From contig NZ_JJOY01000024.1 in assembly GCF_000979455.1 (NCBI RefSeq), positions 1-64,000 on the forward strand: a DNA stretch of 64,000 nucleotides, read 5' to 3'. This stretch comes from Methanosarcina sp. 2.H.T.1A.6. Lineage in GTDB: Archaea > Halobacteriota > Methanosarcinia > Methanosarcinales > Methanosarcinaceae. Below the pieces are notes generated by a model. That model was not told the DNA's origin and ran no database searches. It saw only the letters and a list, made by a program, of their open reading frames with translations. A program made the position numbers and the translations under genes. This document shows, in pieces, positions 27,258 through 36,559 of this stretch; within the stretch, counting starts at the first letter, position 1; the number at the start of each line of letters is the position of its first letter.

Positions 27258-27336
27258 CCCCGGATCCCCCCTGCTCCTGAAAGAACCATAGTTTCATAGC
27301 CCTTTAATCTCAAACAGCTGCTTTTCATTGTTCCTG

Positions 27337-28506
27337 TCATTGTTCCCCTCCTGAAAACTGGACCTTCAATTCCCTTCTTTTTCTTTCCAGAACAACACTT
27401 ATGAAAAGCAGGACAAGCCCTCCAAGCATGAAAAATAGTGATCTTGGAAGCAGTTCCCAGAAGAAGTCAAAATATCTCGCAAAAATCAGGAGGACAAACC
27501 AGAACATTGTGGTATTTACGATCCCCATATTTTCGGTGCTGTACCCGGCATACAGGAGCAAGGTCAAAAGTCCGAGGAAGATAATATTGAAAAGAATCAT
27601 GTAAATTTTTTCCGATGCGGGGCTGTATATTGTTGTGAGTGTGATCCCTGCCATTAACAATGCAACTATGGATATGCTCACATCTATCCGAAAACCTGTT
27701 AGCTTTTCCCTGAGTGGTTTTGGGAGCAGGACTGCCAGGAATAGGATTCCTGAGATGGCGTAAATTACAGGAACGATTTTTTCAACCTGGTACTCTCCAA
27801 GCTCGAAGGTGTGTACAAACAACGCAAAGAGCAGCGCCTGCAGCCCCATAAACTTAAACGCAGTTTCAGCATGTTTAATTTTTTCTGCCAGCCCGTGCAA
27901 AACCCCTATAAAATAGATGGAAATGCCTGATATGAGGTAGAGGTCCCAGATGTTAATCAATTTATTAAGGTCAGTCCTTTCCAGGTACAGAAGACTAATC
28001 CAGAGATAAAAGAGCAGGGAACAAAGCCCGGCAATTGGAGCGGACCGGTAGCCGTAGATCAGAGGAAAAACTCCAAGGACCCAGATAAAGACAAGGGTAC
28101 TGTTGTTGGCGTTGATATTATAAATCTGGGCAATTAAAAAGAAGCTGGCTCCAAAGAGCAGGGCTGAGAGTAAAATCAGGGCAGAACCCAGACGGGGGTA
28201 TTTCTGTTTCTCGTATTTTAAAAGATAACCCGCATAATGTATGCCCACCGTACTTCCAACAAGCAGCAAAACCTTGACAGTATCCCCGATTTTTTCCCAG
28301 TTGGAAGCCACAAACAGAATGGCACCGATCCCGATTAAAATCGCCCCTATGGTCGAAAAGGCAATGATTTGTTTTTTTGACCTGCGTTCCCTGTTATACT
28401 CCGCAAGGTCTTCCCTCATCTTTTCTGCCTGGACGTGATCAATGGTGCCTTCATCCAGCCATTTCAGGATAAGGTCTTCACCGAACATATTAAAACATAT
28501 TGACAT
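27337..28506 (-). CDS. DUF2157 family multi-spanning membrane protein
   Basis: A 389-residue protein with a short cytoplasmic N-terminus (LILKWLDEGTIDHVQAEKM), which is the DUF2157 start region, followed by about ten to twelve hydrophobic segments. FSTIGAILIGIGAILFVASN is the first. The C-terminus is basic. It is encoded upstream of the GDYXXLXY gene, its usual partner. ATG 28488 (MFGEDLILKW) is an alternative start. No function is established for the family. Confidence 0.8.
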   Translation of the reverse strand: MSICFNMFGEDLILKWLDEGTIDHVQAEKMREDLAEYNRERRSKKQIIAFSTIGAILIGIGAILFVASNWEKIGDTVKVLLLVGSTVGIHYAGYLLKYEKQKYPRLGSALILLSALLFGASFFLIAQIYNINANNSTLVFIWVLGVFPLIYGYRSAPIAGLCSLLFYLWISLLYLERTDLNKLINIWDLYLISGISIYFIGVLHGLAEKIKHAETAFKFMGLQALLFALFVHTFELGEYQVEKIVPVIYAISGILFLAVLLPKPLREKLTGFRIDVSISIVALLMAGITLTTIYSPASEKIYMILFNIIFLGLLTLLLYAGYSTENMGIVNTTMFWFVLLIFARYFDFFWELLPRSLFFMLGGLVLLFISVVLERKRRELKVQFSGGEQ

Positions 28507-28686
28507 GTCCTATATACATTTTTTTAAACATATTTGTGACAGAATTTACGTCTTTATCTCACCCCCGTCCCTTCGCATTGATTTTTGATTTCAGTTTCAC
28601 AGAATAATCTTCAGAACCATTGTTTCAAAAGCAGTTTGAACCTGAATTACATATTTTTTACATCAAGCAAATTGAGGTGACATGAA

Positions 28687-28848
28687 ATGAACTGCGGCGA
28701 ATTGAAGGAAGGTCAGATTCTTGTTTGTGAAGAGTGCGGGTTCGAACTTAAGGTAGTAAACGAATGCGGAGAATCCTGCTGCACGACCGACACTTGCTGT
28801 ACAGGCAACATAACATGTTGCGGAGAGCCGATGAAAGTAAAAAAATAA
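28687..28848 (+). CDS. Small Cys-rich desulforedoxin-like protein
   Basis: A 53-residue protein preceded by a very good ribosome site, GAGGTGA at 28674-28680. VCEECGFELKVV and ITCCGEPMK match the two metal-binding ends of a desulforedoxin-type site (CxxC ... CC-G-x-PM), which binds one iron or zinc. Between them is an unusual extra stretch ECGESCCTTDTCCTG with five more cysteines. Eleven cysteines in 53 residues suggest more than one metal or a redox-active store. It stands alone between two minus-strand operons. Confidence 0.75.
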   Translation: MNCGELKEGQILVCEECGFELKVVNECGESCCTTDTCCTGNITCCGEPMKVKK

Positions 28849-28933
28849 CTCCTGAAGAGCAACAGGGTGTTATAAAAGGACAAATCAGGAAGGAACGGGT
28901 ACGGGAAATAAGTCGCGAAGAAATGTTTCTAGT

Positions 28934-29362
28934 TCAGGGCTGTTTTCCGGAACTTTCAAGAGGCTGTTTTCCTGCTGGCCGATTCCCTGTCATTCTTTTT
29001 CTTTTTTCCAGAAAGCCCTGCATCAGCATAATTGCTGCATAAGAACTAACAAACCAGACTACAAGGGCGATTGCCAGAGACAAACCCCACAGATTCAGAT
29101 GTTCCATGCAAAAGGCGGCCGTGAGCACGCACATGGTGCAGCCCAGCATCCCTGCACTGGCTCCAAGGGCGATATCGGCAGCCTGTTCGGAGCTTCCGAA
29201 GTGTCCGGCCATGATGACCGCTGCAGCCATTACCGCAGGAAAAGCGGCAAAAATTCCTGCAAAAGATTTTGAAGGAACGAGCTGGAGCACAACATAACAG
29301 GCAGCGACAGCCAGGCCCCCGAAGATGAACCTCAGGCCCAGGTCACGGATATCAACTTTCAT
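28934..29362 (-). CDS. DUF3147 family membrane protein, paralogue 1
   Basis: A 142-residue protein with about four membrane helices. The family pattern FIFGGLAVAACYVVLQL, FAGIFAAFPAVMAAAVIM and GASAGMLGCTMCVL is clear, and the C-terminus is basic (KRKRMTGNRPAGK). A second DUF3147 gene lies directly upstream on the same strand (29522-29884). The two probably make a heteromeric membrane protein. The function is not known. Confidence 0.8.
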   Translation of the reverse strand: MKVDIRDLGLRFIFGGLAVAACYVVLQLVPSKSFAGIFAAFPAVMAAAVIMAGHFGSSEQAADIALGASAGMLGCTMCVLTAAFCMEHLNLWGLSLAIALVVWFVSSYAAIMLMQGFLEKRKRMTGNRPAGKQPLESSGKQP

Positions 29363-29442
29363 GGGCTGCCTCGTGATTCAGGGCTTGTTTTGATTTCCAT
29401 TGGTTTAGTCCTCGATTGATATTTTTCCTTTGAAGATATTTC

Positions 29443-29487
29443 CCTTGATTGTTTTTTCCTTGATTGTTTTTTCCTTGATTGTTTTTC
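29443..29487. repeat. 15-bp tandem repeat between the two DUF3147 genes
   Basis: CCTTGATTGTTTTTT occurs three times in a row, with weaker copies on both sides. It fills most of the spacer between the two genes. Confidence 0.85.
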
Positions 29488-29521
29488 CCTGATATTTTTC
29501 TCTTGATTTGTATTTCCCTTC

Positions 29522-29884
29522 TCAAAACCCAAACCATGCGAGGTAAATCAGCGGAGCAAGCACCGCCCAGAAAAGAAGGGCAAGTCCAAGGCCTGTTTTC
29601 CATCCATACCTGAGAATAAAGTAGCTGGCGGCAAGTGCGCAGCAGATGTCTGCTGCCATTCCCACCAATGCTCCTTTCGAAAGCTGCTCGGTCACAGACA
29701 GCAGTTCGCTGCCCTTATATTCCATGCTCAAGCCCATGACTGCTGCCAGGTACACTGCCGGAAAGGCAGCAAAGATTCCTCCGAGCCTGCCCCCGAAAGT
29801 CCGGGCGATCAGGGTGGAAGCTAAAACCGCGCTTCCTCCGAACAGGAAGCGGAGGAATAAAGAAAACGGATCAATGTTAAACAT
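29522..29884 (-). CDS. DUF3147 family membrane protein, paralogue 2
   Basis: A 120-residue protein with four membrane helices. FLFGGSAVLASTLIARTFGG, LGGIFAAFPAVYLAAVMGL and SKGALVGMAADICCAL align with the same parts of the downstream gene, so the two arose by duplication. It precedes paralogue 1 on the minus strand with a repeat-filled spacer. The function of the family is not established. Confidence 0.8.
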   Translation of the reverse strand: MFNIDPFSLFLRFLFGGSAVLASTLIARTFGGRLGGIFAAFPAVYLAAVMGLSMEYKGSELLSVTEQLSKGALVGMAADICCALAASYFILRYGWKTGLGLALLFWAVLAPLIYLAWFGF

Positions 29885-29964
29885 GATGTTTCTGCCCCGG
29901 ATACCAGAATGACCTTTATGGGTACTGGAATACCCATGGATATTGGGATGCCATGCAATGAACT

Positions 29965-30861
29965 TTATTCTTCCCTGCCGTACTTCTCCCGGATTTCAGA
30001 CTCTTTTAAGACTTTTAACCCGAGTTTTTCCAGAATTTCGGATATCCGTTTTTTGTCTTCACTTTTCATGGATTTCCGGTCAAAGTAAGCAAATTCGGCA
30101 TTTGATTTCTCAACCGCCTGCCGGACAAGAGCCTCGTCCACGAATTCCAGCTGGTATTTGGGGAAATTGTGCCCGAAAGATATATCGGTTTCAAGCAAAA
30201 GCCCTGTCTGGCGCATGGCATAGTGCCCTCCTCCGAAGCCGACGGCTACAGGCACTTTTTCAAGGGAAACTGCAAGAATAGCTTTTGCAGCAACCTCTCC
30301 GGCTTCAGGGTCTGTCCACTGTACTTCGGTGCTGCCGATCTCGGCATAGATGGAGGGTACAGAGAGTTCGGTTGGACCGTGATGGGTAACTTCCAGAGTT
30401 ACGTCGTACTTCAGCCCTTTTTCTCCGACAAGCCGTTTCATTTCGCTCAGGATCGATTTCATAGCAGCCGGGGAAGCGACTGCAAGGGATTTCGGGAGGC
30501 CCCCGAGCCTGGCCTCACCCGAGGAATTTCCAGTACAGTGCACGGTAAGGGAATTGATTTCCTCTTTGCTCCTGTGTTTGGATGCGAAAATTATCAGGGA
30601 AGCTGGCAGCCCTGCAGCTTCGAGTTTTTTATCAAGTCCATCCTGAAAAACATGGATTTCTTCAATATCTACAAGCCTGAATTTTCCATCCGCTGATTCT
30701 CTGGCTGCTGAAAATCCGGATTCGGGCGGGAGTTCAAGGGGTTTCCATTCCCTCAGGCGCAAAAGATGAGTTTTGATGTTCTGGCTGGAAAGGTCAGGGG
30801 CAGAACAAATGATGGTGATTTTTGAATTATTTACATTCTCTGGCTTACTTATATCTGTCAT
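29965..30861 (-). CDS. dtdA: Archaeal D-aminoacyl-tRNA deacylase
   Basis: A 298-residue enzyme of the archaeal/plant DTD2 (GEK1) type, which hydrolyses D-amino acids wrongly attached to tRNA. Typical parts are IFASKHRSKEEINSLTVHCT, LEVTHHGPTELSVPSIYAEIGSTE (given here in two overlapping family motifs, with paired His residues) and VGFGGGHYAMRQTG, whose Gly/His-rich segments form the metal-containing active site. The length is normal. The protein acts in the cytoplasm as part of translation quality control. The 5' region holds a triple 16-bp repeat. Confidence 0.92.
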   Translation of the reverse strand: MTDISKPENVNNSKITIICSAPDLSSQNIKTHLLRLREWKPLELPPESGFSAARESADGKFRLVDIEEIHVFQDGLDKKLEAAGLPASLIIFASKHRSKEEINSLTVHCTGNSSGEARLGGLPKSLAVASPAAMKSILSEMKRLVGEKGLKYDVTLEVTHHGPTELSVPSIYAEIGSTEVQWTDPEAGEVAAKAILAVSLEKVPVAVGFGGGHYAMRQTGLLLETDISFGHNFPKYQLEFVDEALVRQAVEKSNAEFAYFDRKSMKSEDKKRISEILEKLGLKVLKESEIREKYGREE

Positions 30862-31368
30862 TGTCAGATCAGTCCGGTTTTCTTCTGAATTTATCCTGAT
30901 TTATTCTGGACTTTTGTTCAGAAACAATTTTGTTCAGAAACAATTTTGTTCAGAAACAATTGCCTTTAGAATTCGTAAAGATAGATAAAACCAACCCCAA
31001 AATTCCGGCTCTAATCAAAAAAATTGCTGTTTTGTTTTTGACCTCCGGGAAAAAGTCCCGTTTTCCTTTTTGGAGAATGCTAACTGCGATCCAAAGAACC
31101 TTTTTGTCCTGAAAAAAATAAGAAGCCGCCACCTGCTGAGATAAATCATTAATTTATTATAACCCTGCTCAAAGTGATACAAAAACAGTTATAATATATT
31201 AACTATATAATTAAAAAAATAACATAACTTAATTATTTAGATTCAAACGGTGCAGGAGTGAATTTCACGTCCAAGCGCCAACAAACTGCATTGAAATTAG
31301 TAAAGAAATTGCAAATATAAACTGTGTGTATCATAATAGTTAACATTAAATATTTTGGTATGATCCAG
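30862..31368. other. Divergent spacer between dtdA and the beta-helix surface-protein gene
   Basis: It contains the repeat at 30912-30959 and AT-rich promoter-like sequence such as TTATAATATATTAACTATATAAT (31189-31211). No gene was found. Confidence 0.45.
30912..30959. repeat. 16-bp tandem repeat, three perfect copies
   Basis: TTTTGTTCAGAAACAA is repeated at 30912, 30928 and 30944. Each unit is itself an imperfect palindrome (TTGTT ... AACAA), so three hairpins can form in series upstream of dtdA. Confidence 0.9.
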
Positions 31369-34002
31369 ATGAATCTTTCCGAAAGAAACCAGATAAACAT
31401 TCATATAATGTTTTGCCTGGCTGCAGTCGCAGTCCTCCTTTTGATAAGTATCGGCACTGCAGCCGCCAGTGAGATCCATGTTAACCCTGACGGATCTGGG
31501 GATTACCAGACAATTCAGGAAGCCGTAAATAACGCATCCAGTTACGATACGATAATTGTGGCTCAAGGGAAATACATTGAAAACGTCGTTGTCTCTGCGG
31601 ATAAGGATAACATGACTATCCGTTCCGAACGCGGACCCGGACTTACCACGGTTCAGGCTTCTAATTCAGAGGATCATGTTTTCAAAATAATGGCAAATTC
31701 CGTTACGATCAGTGGGTTTAAAGTAACCGGGACGGTCAACTATCCATATAGTGGGATTTATCTTGATTCCGTTGAAGGGTGCAGTATTCTAAATAACACA
31801 GCATCGGACAACTATAACGGCATATACCTTGATTCTTCGAGCAGCAACACGCTTGAAAATAACACAGCATCAAACAACGAAAACGGCATATTTCTTAATT
31901 TTACAAGCAACAGTATTCTTTCTGAAAACCGGATGGAGGACAACAATTACAATTTCTACGCATATGGTAATTCTCTGGACACCAATATTGTCTATGCCAA
32001 TAATAACGTAGACGGAAAGCCAATTTATTACCTTGTTGAAGTTTCGGATCTTGAAATAAACTCATCTTCAAATGCAGGGACTGTTTATCTGATTGACTGC
32101 AAAAATATCACTGTAAAAGACCTGACTATTGAAAAGGAAGGGTTCGGAATACTCCTTTATAATACTACGGACTCGAAACTGGAAAACAATAATCTTACGG
32201 AAAATCTCTACGGTATCTGTCTTTCTTCTTCAAGCAGCAACACATTTACCGGTAACACGGTAAATGAAGGTAATCTAGAGTATTCTAGCGGAATTTACCT
32301 TTACGACTGTTATGATAACACTTTCTACGGAAACGTAATTGGCAAAACTTGGCGCGCCATTTACAGCTATGATTCGAACAACGACTATATGTCCAATCAA
32401 GTTTCCGGCTCTTATATCGGGAACTACTATAGAGACGTTTACCGCAAATACTCTTTGACTGAATCCTCTTATCAATGGATCAACACCACCAGGGACAATG
32501 CAACCTGGTATGACACGTCAGATGAAGATTATTCGGAAAAGGTCCATATAGGCTTTAACCTCACCCTCGACGGGGTTAACTACACCGACATGCAGATCGG
32601 GAGCAACGGGGTGATCCAGCTAATTCCGGCGGGGTCCGGAGAGCTTAATGCTTCTTCCTGGTATGGTCTCAAACACTGGGTTGACACATATCCTGACGAA
32701 ACGTTCATATTTGTCCTCTGTGACGACCTTACCGCAGAAGGATATGAAGAAGAAAATTTTGCATTTACCGACCTTGCAGCCACATCAGAAAAACATGGGG
32801 TTGAAAATACCTCCGCAGTTAATTTTGCTGAACCTGAAACCTTTAGCGAAAAAGCTGTAACAGAAAAGGACAGGGAAAAGAATGTTCAGGTTTCCATGAA
32901 ATCAAATCCAGTTGAAACTGCCCTCATGGGAAGCACTTTCCCGGACGTTCAGTGGTACGGGTACACAAGTTACTCAACTGGAGACACTGATTCCGAGGAC
33001 AACATTATCCCGTGCAATCTGACTGTTATCGATTATCATGTGATTACATATGGGGATTCGTATCATAACCGTGAGTACGGCGAATCCCCCCTCGATTTCC
33101 AGGTTGTGCTGTATGAAAACGGCACCATCAGGTTCAATTTTAAGAGGATTGAATATTCTTACTTTGATACTTCCCTCTACAGCGGTTTGTACCTGGGCAA
33201 CAATTCTTCCATACACGCAAAAGAGCTTGTCCATGTTGCAAGGGCAGGACAGTACGGGAACGAGACCTCATTCAGCACCCCGGTAATCCGCACTCTTTCA
33301 AGCAGTTATGACACTGACGGAGACGGCATTGCCGACAGTGAATACGATATTGCCAGCAGTCATTACAATACCAACCATGGCACGCAAACCGATTACTACC
33401 CGCTCGTCCTTCTTTCCGAGGCAGGCGCCCCGTCCACAGCCAGCGGTTCGGGCACGGCTTCATTTACCGTCAGTACCACGTTTACCAACCCGGCAAGTGT
33501 CGGTGTGGACATGGTTGAGCTTTACTACAAGAAAGATGGAGGGGACTGGAGCAAATACGGAGATAGCAGCACTGGCAGCTTCACATTCTCTACCGCTTCA
33601 GCAGGTGACTACTACTTCTATACTGTCGCAACGGATGTCTACGGAAACATAGAAGGTTTGCCTGATGATTATGATTCATACACTTCGGTGAGCATCAGTA
33701 GCGGAAACGGCGGAAGCGGCGGAAGCGGGACAGGGGAAGCCAGGATAATCTCCGCGGGGACAGATGAAACCGGGGAGGAGTCTGATGAAGAAGAAGACGA
33801 ATCTGACGGGTCAGTTATGCAGGTTCCTTCCTCAGGAGATACGGGTACATCCAAAAACTCCACAGCTTCTGAAGTAACAAAAGATTCCGGGGAAGAAGGA
33901 AACAACGGAGGAAATAACGAAGGAAAAGAGACCCCAGGATTTGAACTTGTATTCGCAGTTACAGGCATGCTGGCGGCTCTCTACTCCACCAGAAAAGAGT
34001 GA
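31369..34002 (+). CDS. Right-handed beta-helix (NosD-like) surface protein with PGF-CTERM anchor
   Basis: An 877-residue secreted protein. A signal peptide (IMFCLAAVAVLLLISIGTAA) is followed by a parallel beta-helix region (about 35-390) opened by YQTIQEAVNNASSYDTIIVA, with the usual repeated Asn/Gly turns. The middle region (about 390-630) has beta-sandwich character and LYENGTIRFNF. After it come an Ig-like segment, a Gly/Ser/acidic linker and the PGF-CTERM tail TPGFELVFAVTGML plus RKE. ATG 31369 follows GGTATGAT at a suitable distance; earlier in-frame starts are less likely. It probably sits at the cell surface, like the 1854-residue protein at 6.9-12.5 kb. The orphan RHS cassettes begin just downstream. 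Confidence 0.85.
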   Translation: MNLSERNQINIHIMFCLAAVAVLLLISIGTAAASEIHVNPDGSGDYQTIQEAVNNASSYDTIIVAQGKYIENVVVSADKDNMTIRSERGPGLTTVQASNSEDHVFKIMANSVTISGFKVTGTVNYPYSGIYLDSVEGCSILNNTASDNYNGIYLDSSSSNTLENNTASNNENGIFLNFTSNSILSENRMEDNNYNFYAYGNSLDTNIVYANNNVDGKPIYYLVEVSDLEINSSSNAGTVYLIDCKNITVKDLTIEKEGFGILLYNTTDSKLENNNLTENLYGICLSSSSSNTFTGNTVNEGNLEYSSGIYLYDCYDNTFYGNVIGKTWRAIYSYDSNNDYMSNQVSGSYIGNYYRDVYRKYSLTESSYQWINTTRDNATWYDTSDEDYSEKVHIGFNLTLDGVNYTDMQIGSNGVIQLIPAGSGELNASSWYGLKHWVDTYPDETFIFVLCDDLTAEGYEEENFAFTDLAATSEKHGVENTSAVNFAEPETFSEKAVTEKDREKNVQVSMKSNPVETALMGSTFPDVQWYGYTSYSTGDTDSEDNIIPCNLTVIDYHVITYGDSYHNREYGESPLDFQVVLYENGTIRFNFKRIEYSYFDTSLYSGLYLGNNSSIHAKELVHVARAGQYGNETSFSTPVIRTLSSSYDTDGDGIADSEYDIASSHYNTNHGTQTDYYPLVLLSEAGAPSTASGSGTASFTVSTTFTNPASVGVDMVELYYKKDGGDWSKYGDSSTGSFTFSTASAGDYYFYTVATDVYGNIEGLPDDYDSYTSVSISSGNGGSGGSGTGEARIISAGTDETGEESDEEEDESDGSVMQVPSSGDTGTSKNSTASEVTKDSGEEGNNGGNNEGKETPGFELVFAVTGMLAALYSTRKE

Positions 34003-34159
34003 AACGAAATTATGATTGAGGGGTTACTTTTCTCTCTTTCCCTTTTTTCTTATTTCCTCTTCCCCTTTTTCTTCGATTTCATTTTTCTTATTCGTGAAGA
34101 TTTTTGCCTTTTCTCGTTTATATGGAAAAAGTCCACTTCGATCAAGGGAACCGTTTTGT

Positions 34160-34205
34160 CTTGAAAAGAATAGAAAGCCTCCTCCAGCTTTTCTGGCGGC
34201 CCTTC
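34160..34205. repeat. Hairpin block of the composite repeat, solo copy
   Basis: CCTCCTCCAGCTTTTCTGGCGGCCCTTC corresponds to the CGCCAGCTTGTCTGGCGG block that begins composite copies 1 and 2. It lies between the surface-protein gene and the first RHS cassette. Confidence 0.6.
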
Positions 34206-34273
34206 TTTAAATGAAATTAAAAATTAAAAAGACTCTAATTTTTTGATACACCCTACAATTTATATGTCGTCTG

Positions 34274-35005
34274 ATGTGGTTTTATACTGCAAAATATAAA
34301 CTCCGGTATAATCCGCAGGCATTGAACAGGTATTCTTATGCGCTGAATAATCCGGTAAAGTATACTGATCCGAGCGGGCATTATGTTGAAACTGCCATTG
34401 ATGTAGCGTTCCTTGCAATGGACATTAACGATATCCGTACCGGGAATGCTGATAAGTGGACATACATAGGTCTTGCTACTGATGTTGTATGTGCTCTGGC
34501 GCCGGGTGTGACAGGTGGAAGGCTTGGAGTTCAGGCTCTGGAGGAAACGGTTACTCATGCGGATAATGTAGGGGATTTGTTCAAGCTGCTGGATAAGACG
34601 GCGGGAGTTACTGCCACAGGGAACAAAGTAGATAATGTAATCGATGGAGAAAAGTCCTTGGAAGGGCTTGCCGATGGCATAACACTTATAGGTGACTCAA
34701 TAGACAGTGGTCAATTCAGAAGAACACTTGGGTATGAAGGGAAGAAAATACAGATTAATAGTGGACATGGATATACTCGTGAACATCCAGCAAGTGGTAG
34801 TCTGGAAGAAGTTGGGACTATGAATGAAATTGAAAGTGCAATTGTTTTAGACGTAAATTCTGCTGTAAATTCTGGACTTGAACTACCAAATATGGGATAT
34901 ATTGAAAGAGTTGTGACTGTCAACAACAATCAAGTAGGATATCGTTTAATGCAAACCCAAGATGGTGTTTATAGAGTAGGAACATACTACCGTAAAGTTG
35001 AATGA
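34274..35005 (+). CDS. Orphan RHS C-terminal tip 1 with unidentified toxin domain
   Basis: A 243-residue fragment of an RHS-repeat polymorphic toxin. Similarity to the other three tips starts at about 34310 with YNPQALNRYSYALNNPV and the core-closing YTDPSGHYVET. The shared pre-toxin block follows (VAFLAMDINDIRTGNADKWT, then hydrophobic TGGRLGVQALEETVTH). Beyond about residue 110 it differs: a polar region with HGYTREHPASGS and VGTYYRKVE at the end. GHxxxxxH-type pairs occur in BECR-fold ribonuclease toxins, but the match is too weak to name it. It has no full RHS core, and its ATG has no ribosome site. A probable immunity gene follows after 10 bases. Confidence 0.75.
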   Translation: MWFYTAKYKLRYNPQALNRYSYALNNPVKYTDPSGHYVETAIDVAFLAMDINDIRTGNADKWTYIGLATDVVCALAPGVTGGRLGVQALEETVTHADNVGDLFKLLDKTAGVTATGNKVDNVIDGEKSLEGLADGITLIGDSIDSGQFRRTLGYEGKKIQINSGHGYTREHPASGSLEEVGTMNEIESAIVLDVNSAVNSGLELPNMGYIERVVTVNNNQVGYRLMQTQDGVYRVGTYYRKVE

Positions 35006-35015
35006 GGTGTTGAAA

Positions 35016-35441
35016 ATGGATATTCTTCAAATGAGAGATGAAATCAATAAAATAAGGAATTACAAAAAATCAGATTTTGATGAAAATGGTTTGATAAAAA
35101 TAAGACAGCGTTTATCAAATCTCAGTGAAGAATTTAAACTTAAATTGAAAGAGACCAATGAACCTGCATTACTAGTTAGTATTATTGAAGAGGATAAAAA
35201 GAACTATGACATGCCGATTGATTTGATGTTTTTGGTTTATCAGAGATTAATAAAAATTCAGCCTCACAAAAACATATTGCTGGATTTTGCAAATTATTTG
35301 GGGTTCATAGGAGGACCAGATTGGGAAGAAGAATTAGAAGAAATAATAAAACTTGCGAACGATGATAGAATAAAAGAAGCTGCAGAGATTGCTCTGAAAG
35401 TTGATTACTTCAAGTACCCATTTAATGAAGGAATTGACTGA
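35016..35441 (+). CDS. Putative immunity protein for RHS tip 1
   Basis: A 141-residue acidic protein, alpha-helical in appearance, starting MDILQMRDEINKIRNYKKSDF. I do not recognise the family. ATG 35016 is preferred over an earlier one because GAGGTG lies seven bases before it. It starts 10 bases after the toxin frame stops, is AT-rich like the toxin end and unlike the RHS block, and has no homologue elsewhere in the window. Position and size are those of an immunity gene that protects against the adjacent toxin; this is inference. Confidence 0.65.
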   Translation: MDILQMRDEINKIRNYKKSDFDENGLIKIRQRLSNLSEEFKLKLKETNEPALLVSIIEEDKKNYDMPIDLMFLVYQRLIKIQPHKNILLDFANYLGFIGGPDWEEELEEIIKLANDDRIKEAAEIALKVDYFKYPFNEGID

Positions 35442-35590
35442 CTTATACTCTGACATGAATAATAAGATAAATTCTGTAATTCATAGCATATTAAATAGCA
35501 AATCATTGAAAACATCCAGAACTACTGGATGTTTAAACCTTCTTTTTGCATTTTTGAGTCGACCTCATATTCGTTTTTCAAAGTAATTAG

Positions 35591-36559
35591 ATCAACAACG
35601 GCACATCCACCAGCTACTTCTTCCGCGATGACGAACGCGTAGCCAAAGAAACATCCGAAAGCATGGAGTGGTACCTCTCCGACCATATAGGCAGCACTTC
35701 CCTGATGGTTGATGAAACCGGGCTTGAAGTCGAACGAACCGATTACTTCCCATACGGCCAGGTTCGGTCAGGCGGTCTGGAGAAATACGGGTTTACAGGG
35801 CAGGAGAACGATGCCGATACAGGGTTGATGTATTACGGTGCAAGGTATTATTCGCCTGAGTACAGGGTTTTCGTTCAGCCGGATACACTGCTTCCTGATC
35901 CGTATAATCCGCAGGCGTTGAACAGGTATTCTTATGCTCTGAATAACCCGGTGAAGTATACCGATCCGAGTGGGCATTATGTTGAGACCGCTCTTGATTT
36001 AGCGTTCCTTGCAATGGACATTAACGATATCCGCACCGGAAACGCTGATAAATGGACTTACATAGGTCTTGGTGCTGATCTGGTATGTGCTGCCCTGCCT
36101 GTAGTTACAGGGGGTAGAGTTGCTGTAGAGGCGGTGGAGGAAACAGTTACTCATGGTGATGAGCTTGCAGACTTCTTTAATCTGATGGATAAGGTGGCGG
36201 ATACAGAGAAAAATCTAGATAATATTGACGACTCAACTGACATTGCAAAAACAATAAAAGAAGCTACTAATGTAAATCAAAATGTTCCAGAAAAAGCACT
36301 TGATATAGCAAAAAAAATTAAAGAAAATAATGGAAAAACCCCAAATGGGTATAAAGGGGGTCGATCCTTTAGAAACGATGGTAGAAATGGTGATCAATTA
36401 TTACCTGGAAATGTAAACTATAAAGAATATGATATTGATCCTTACGTTCGTGGAAATAATAGAGGGTCAGAAAGGATCGTGGTTGGGGATGATGGTTCTG
36501 TATGGTATACTAATGACCATTACAAAACATTTTCACAAATTGAGGATGTGGAGAAATGA
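35591..36559 (+). CDS. Orphan RHS C-terminal tip 2 with barnase/RNase Sa-type ribonuclease
   Basis: RHS-core homology begins at 35591 (SYFFRDDERVAKETSES) right after a TAG. The first ATG is 35663, giving 298 residues. MEWYLSDHIGSTSLMVDETG, YDYFPYGQ-like and YGARYYSPEYRVF segments are the standard end of the RHS shell, closed by KYTDPSGHYVET. After the shared pre-toxin block the last 80 residues form a microbial ribonuclease of the barnase/RNase Sa family. The catalytic set is complete: Glu255 in YKEYDI, Arg271 in RGSERIV and His286 in TNDHYKTF. It would cleave RNA after entry into a target cell or within a sibling lacking immunity. Its stop overlaps the start of the barstar gene. Confidence 0.88.
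   Translation: MNNGTSTSYFFRDDERVAKETSESMEWYLSDHIGSTSLMVDETGLEVERTDYFPYGQVRSGGLEKYGFTGQENDADTGLMYYGARYYSPEYRVFVQPDTLLPDPYNPQALNRYSYALNNPVKYTDPSGHYVETALDLAFLAMDINDIRTGNADKWTYIGLGADLVCAALPVVTGGRVAVEAVEETVTHGDELADFFNLMDKVADTEKNLDNIDDSTDIAKTIKEATNVNQNVPEKALDIAKKIKENNGKTPNGYKGGRSFRNDGRNGDQLLPGNVNYKEYDIDPYVRGNNRGSERIVVGDDGSVWYTNDHYKTFSQIEDVEK

Noticed and set aside
29352-29603. 83-codon frame with GKNNQ repeats
   Set aside because: It is the 15-bp spacer repeat between the DUF3147 genes read in one frame and overlaps both real genes.
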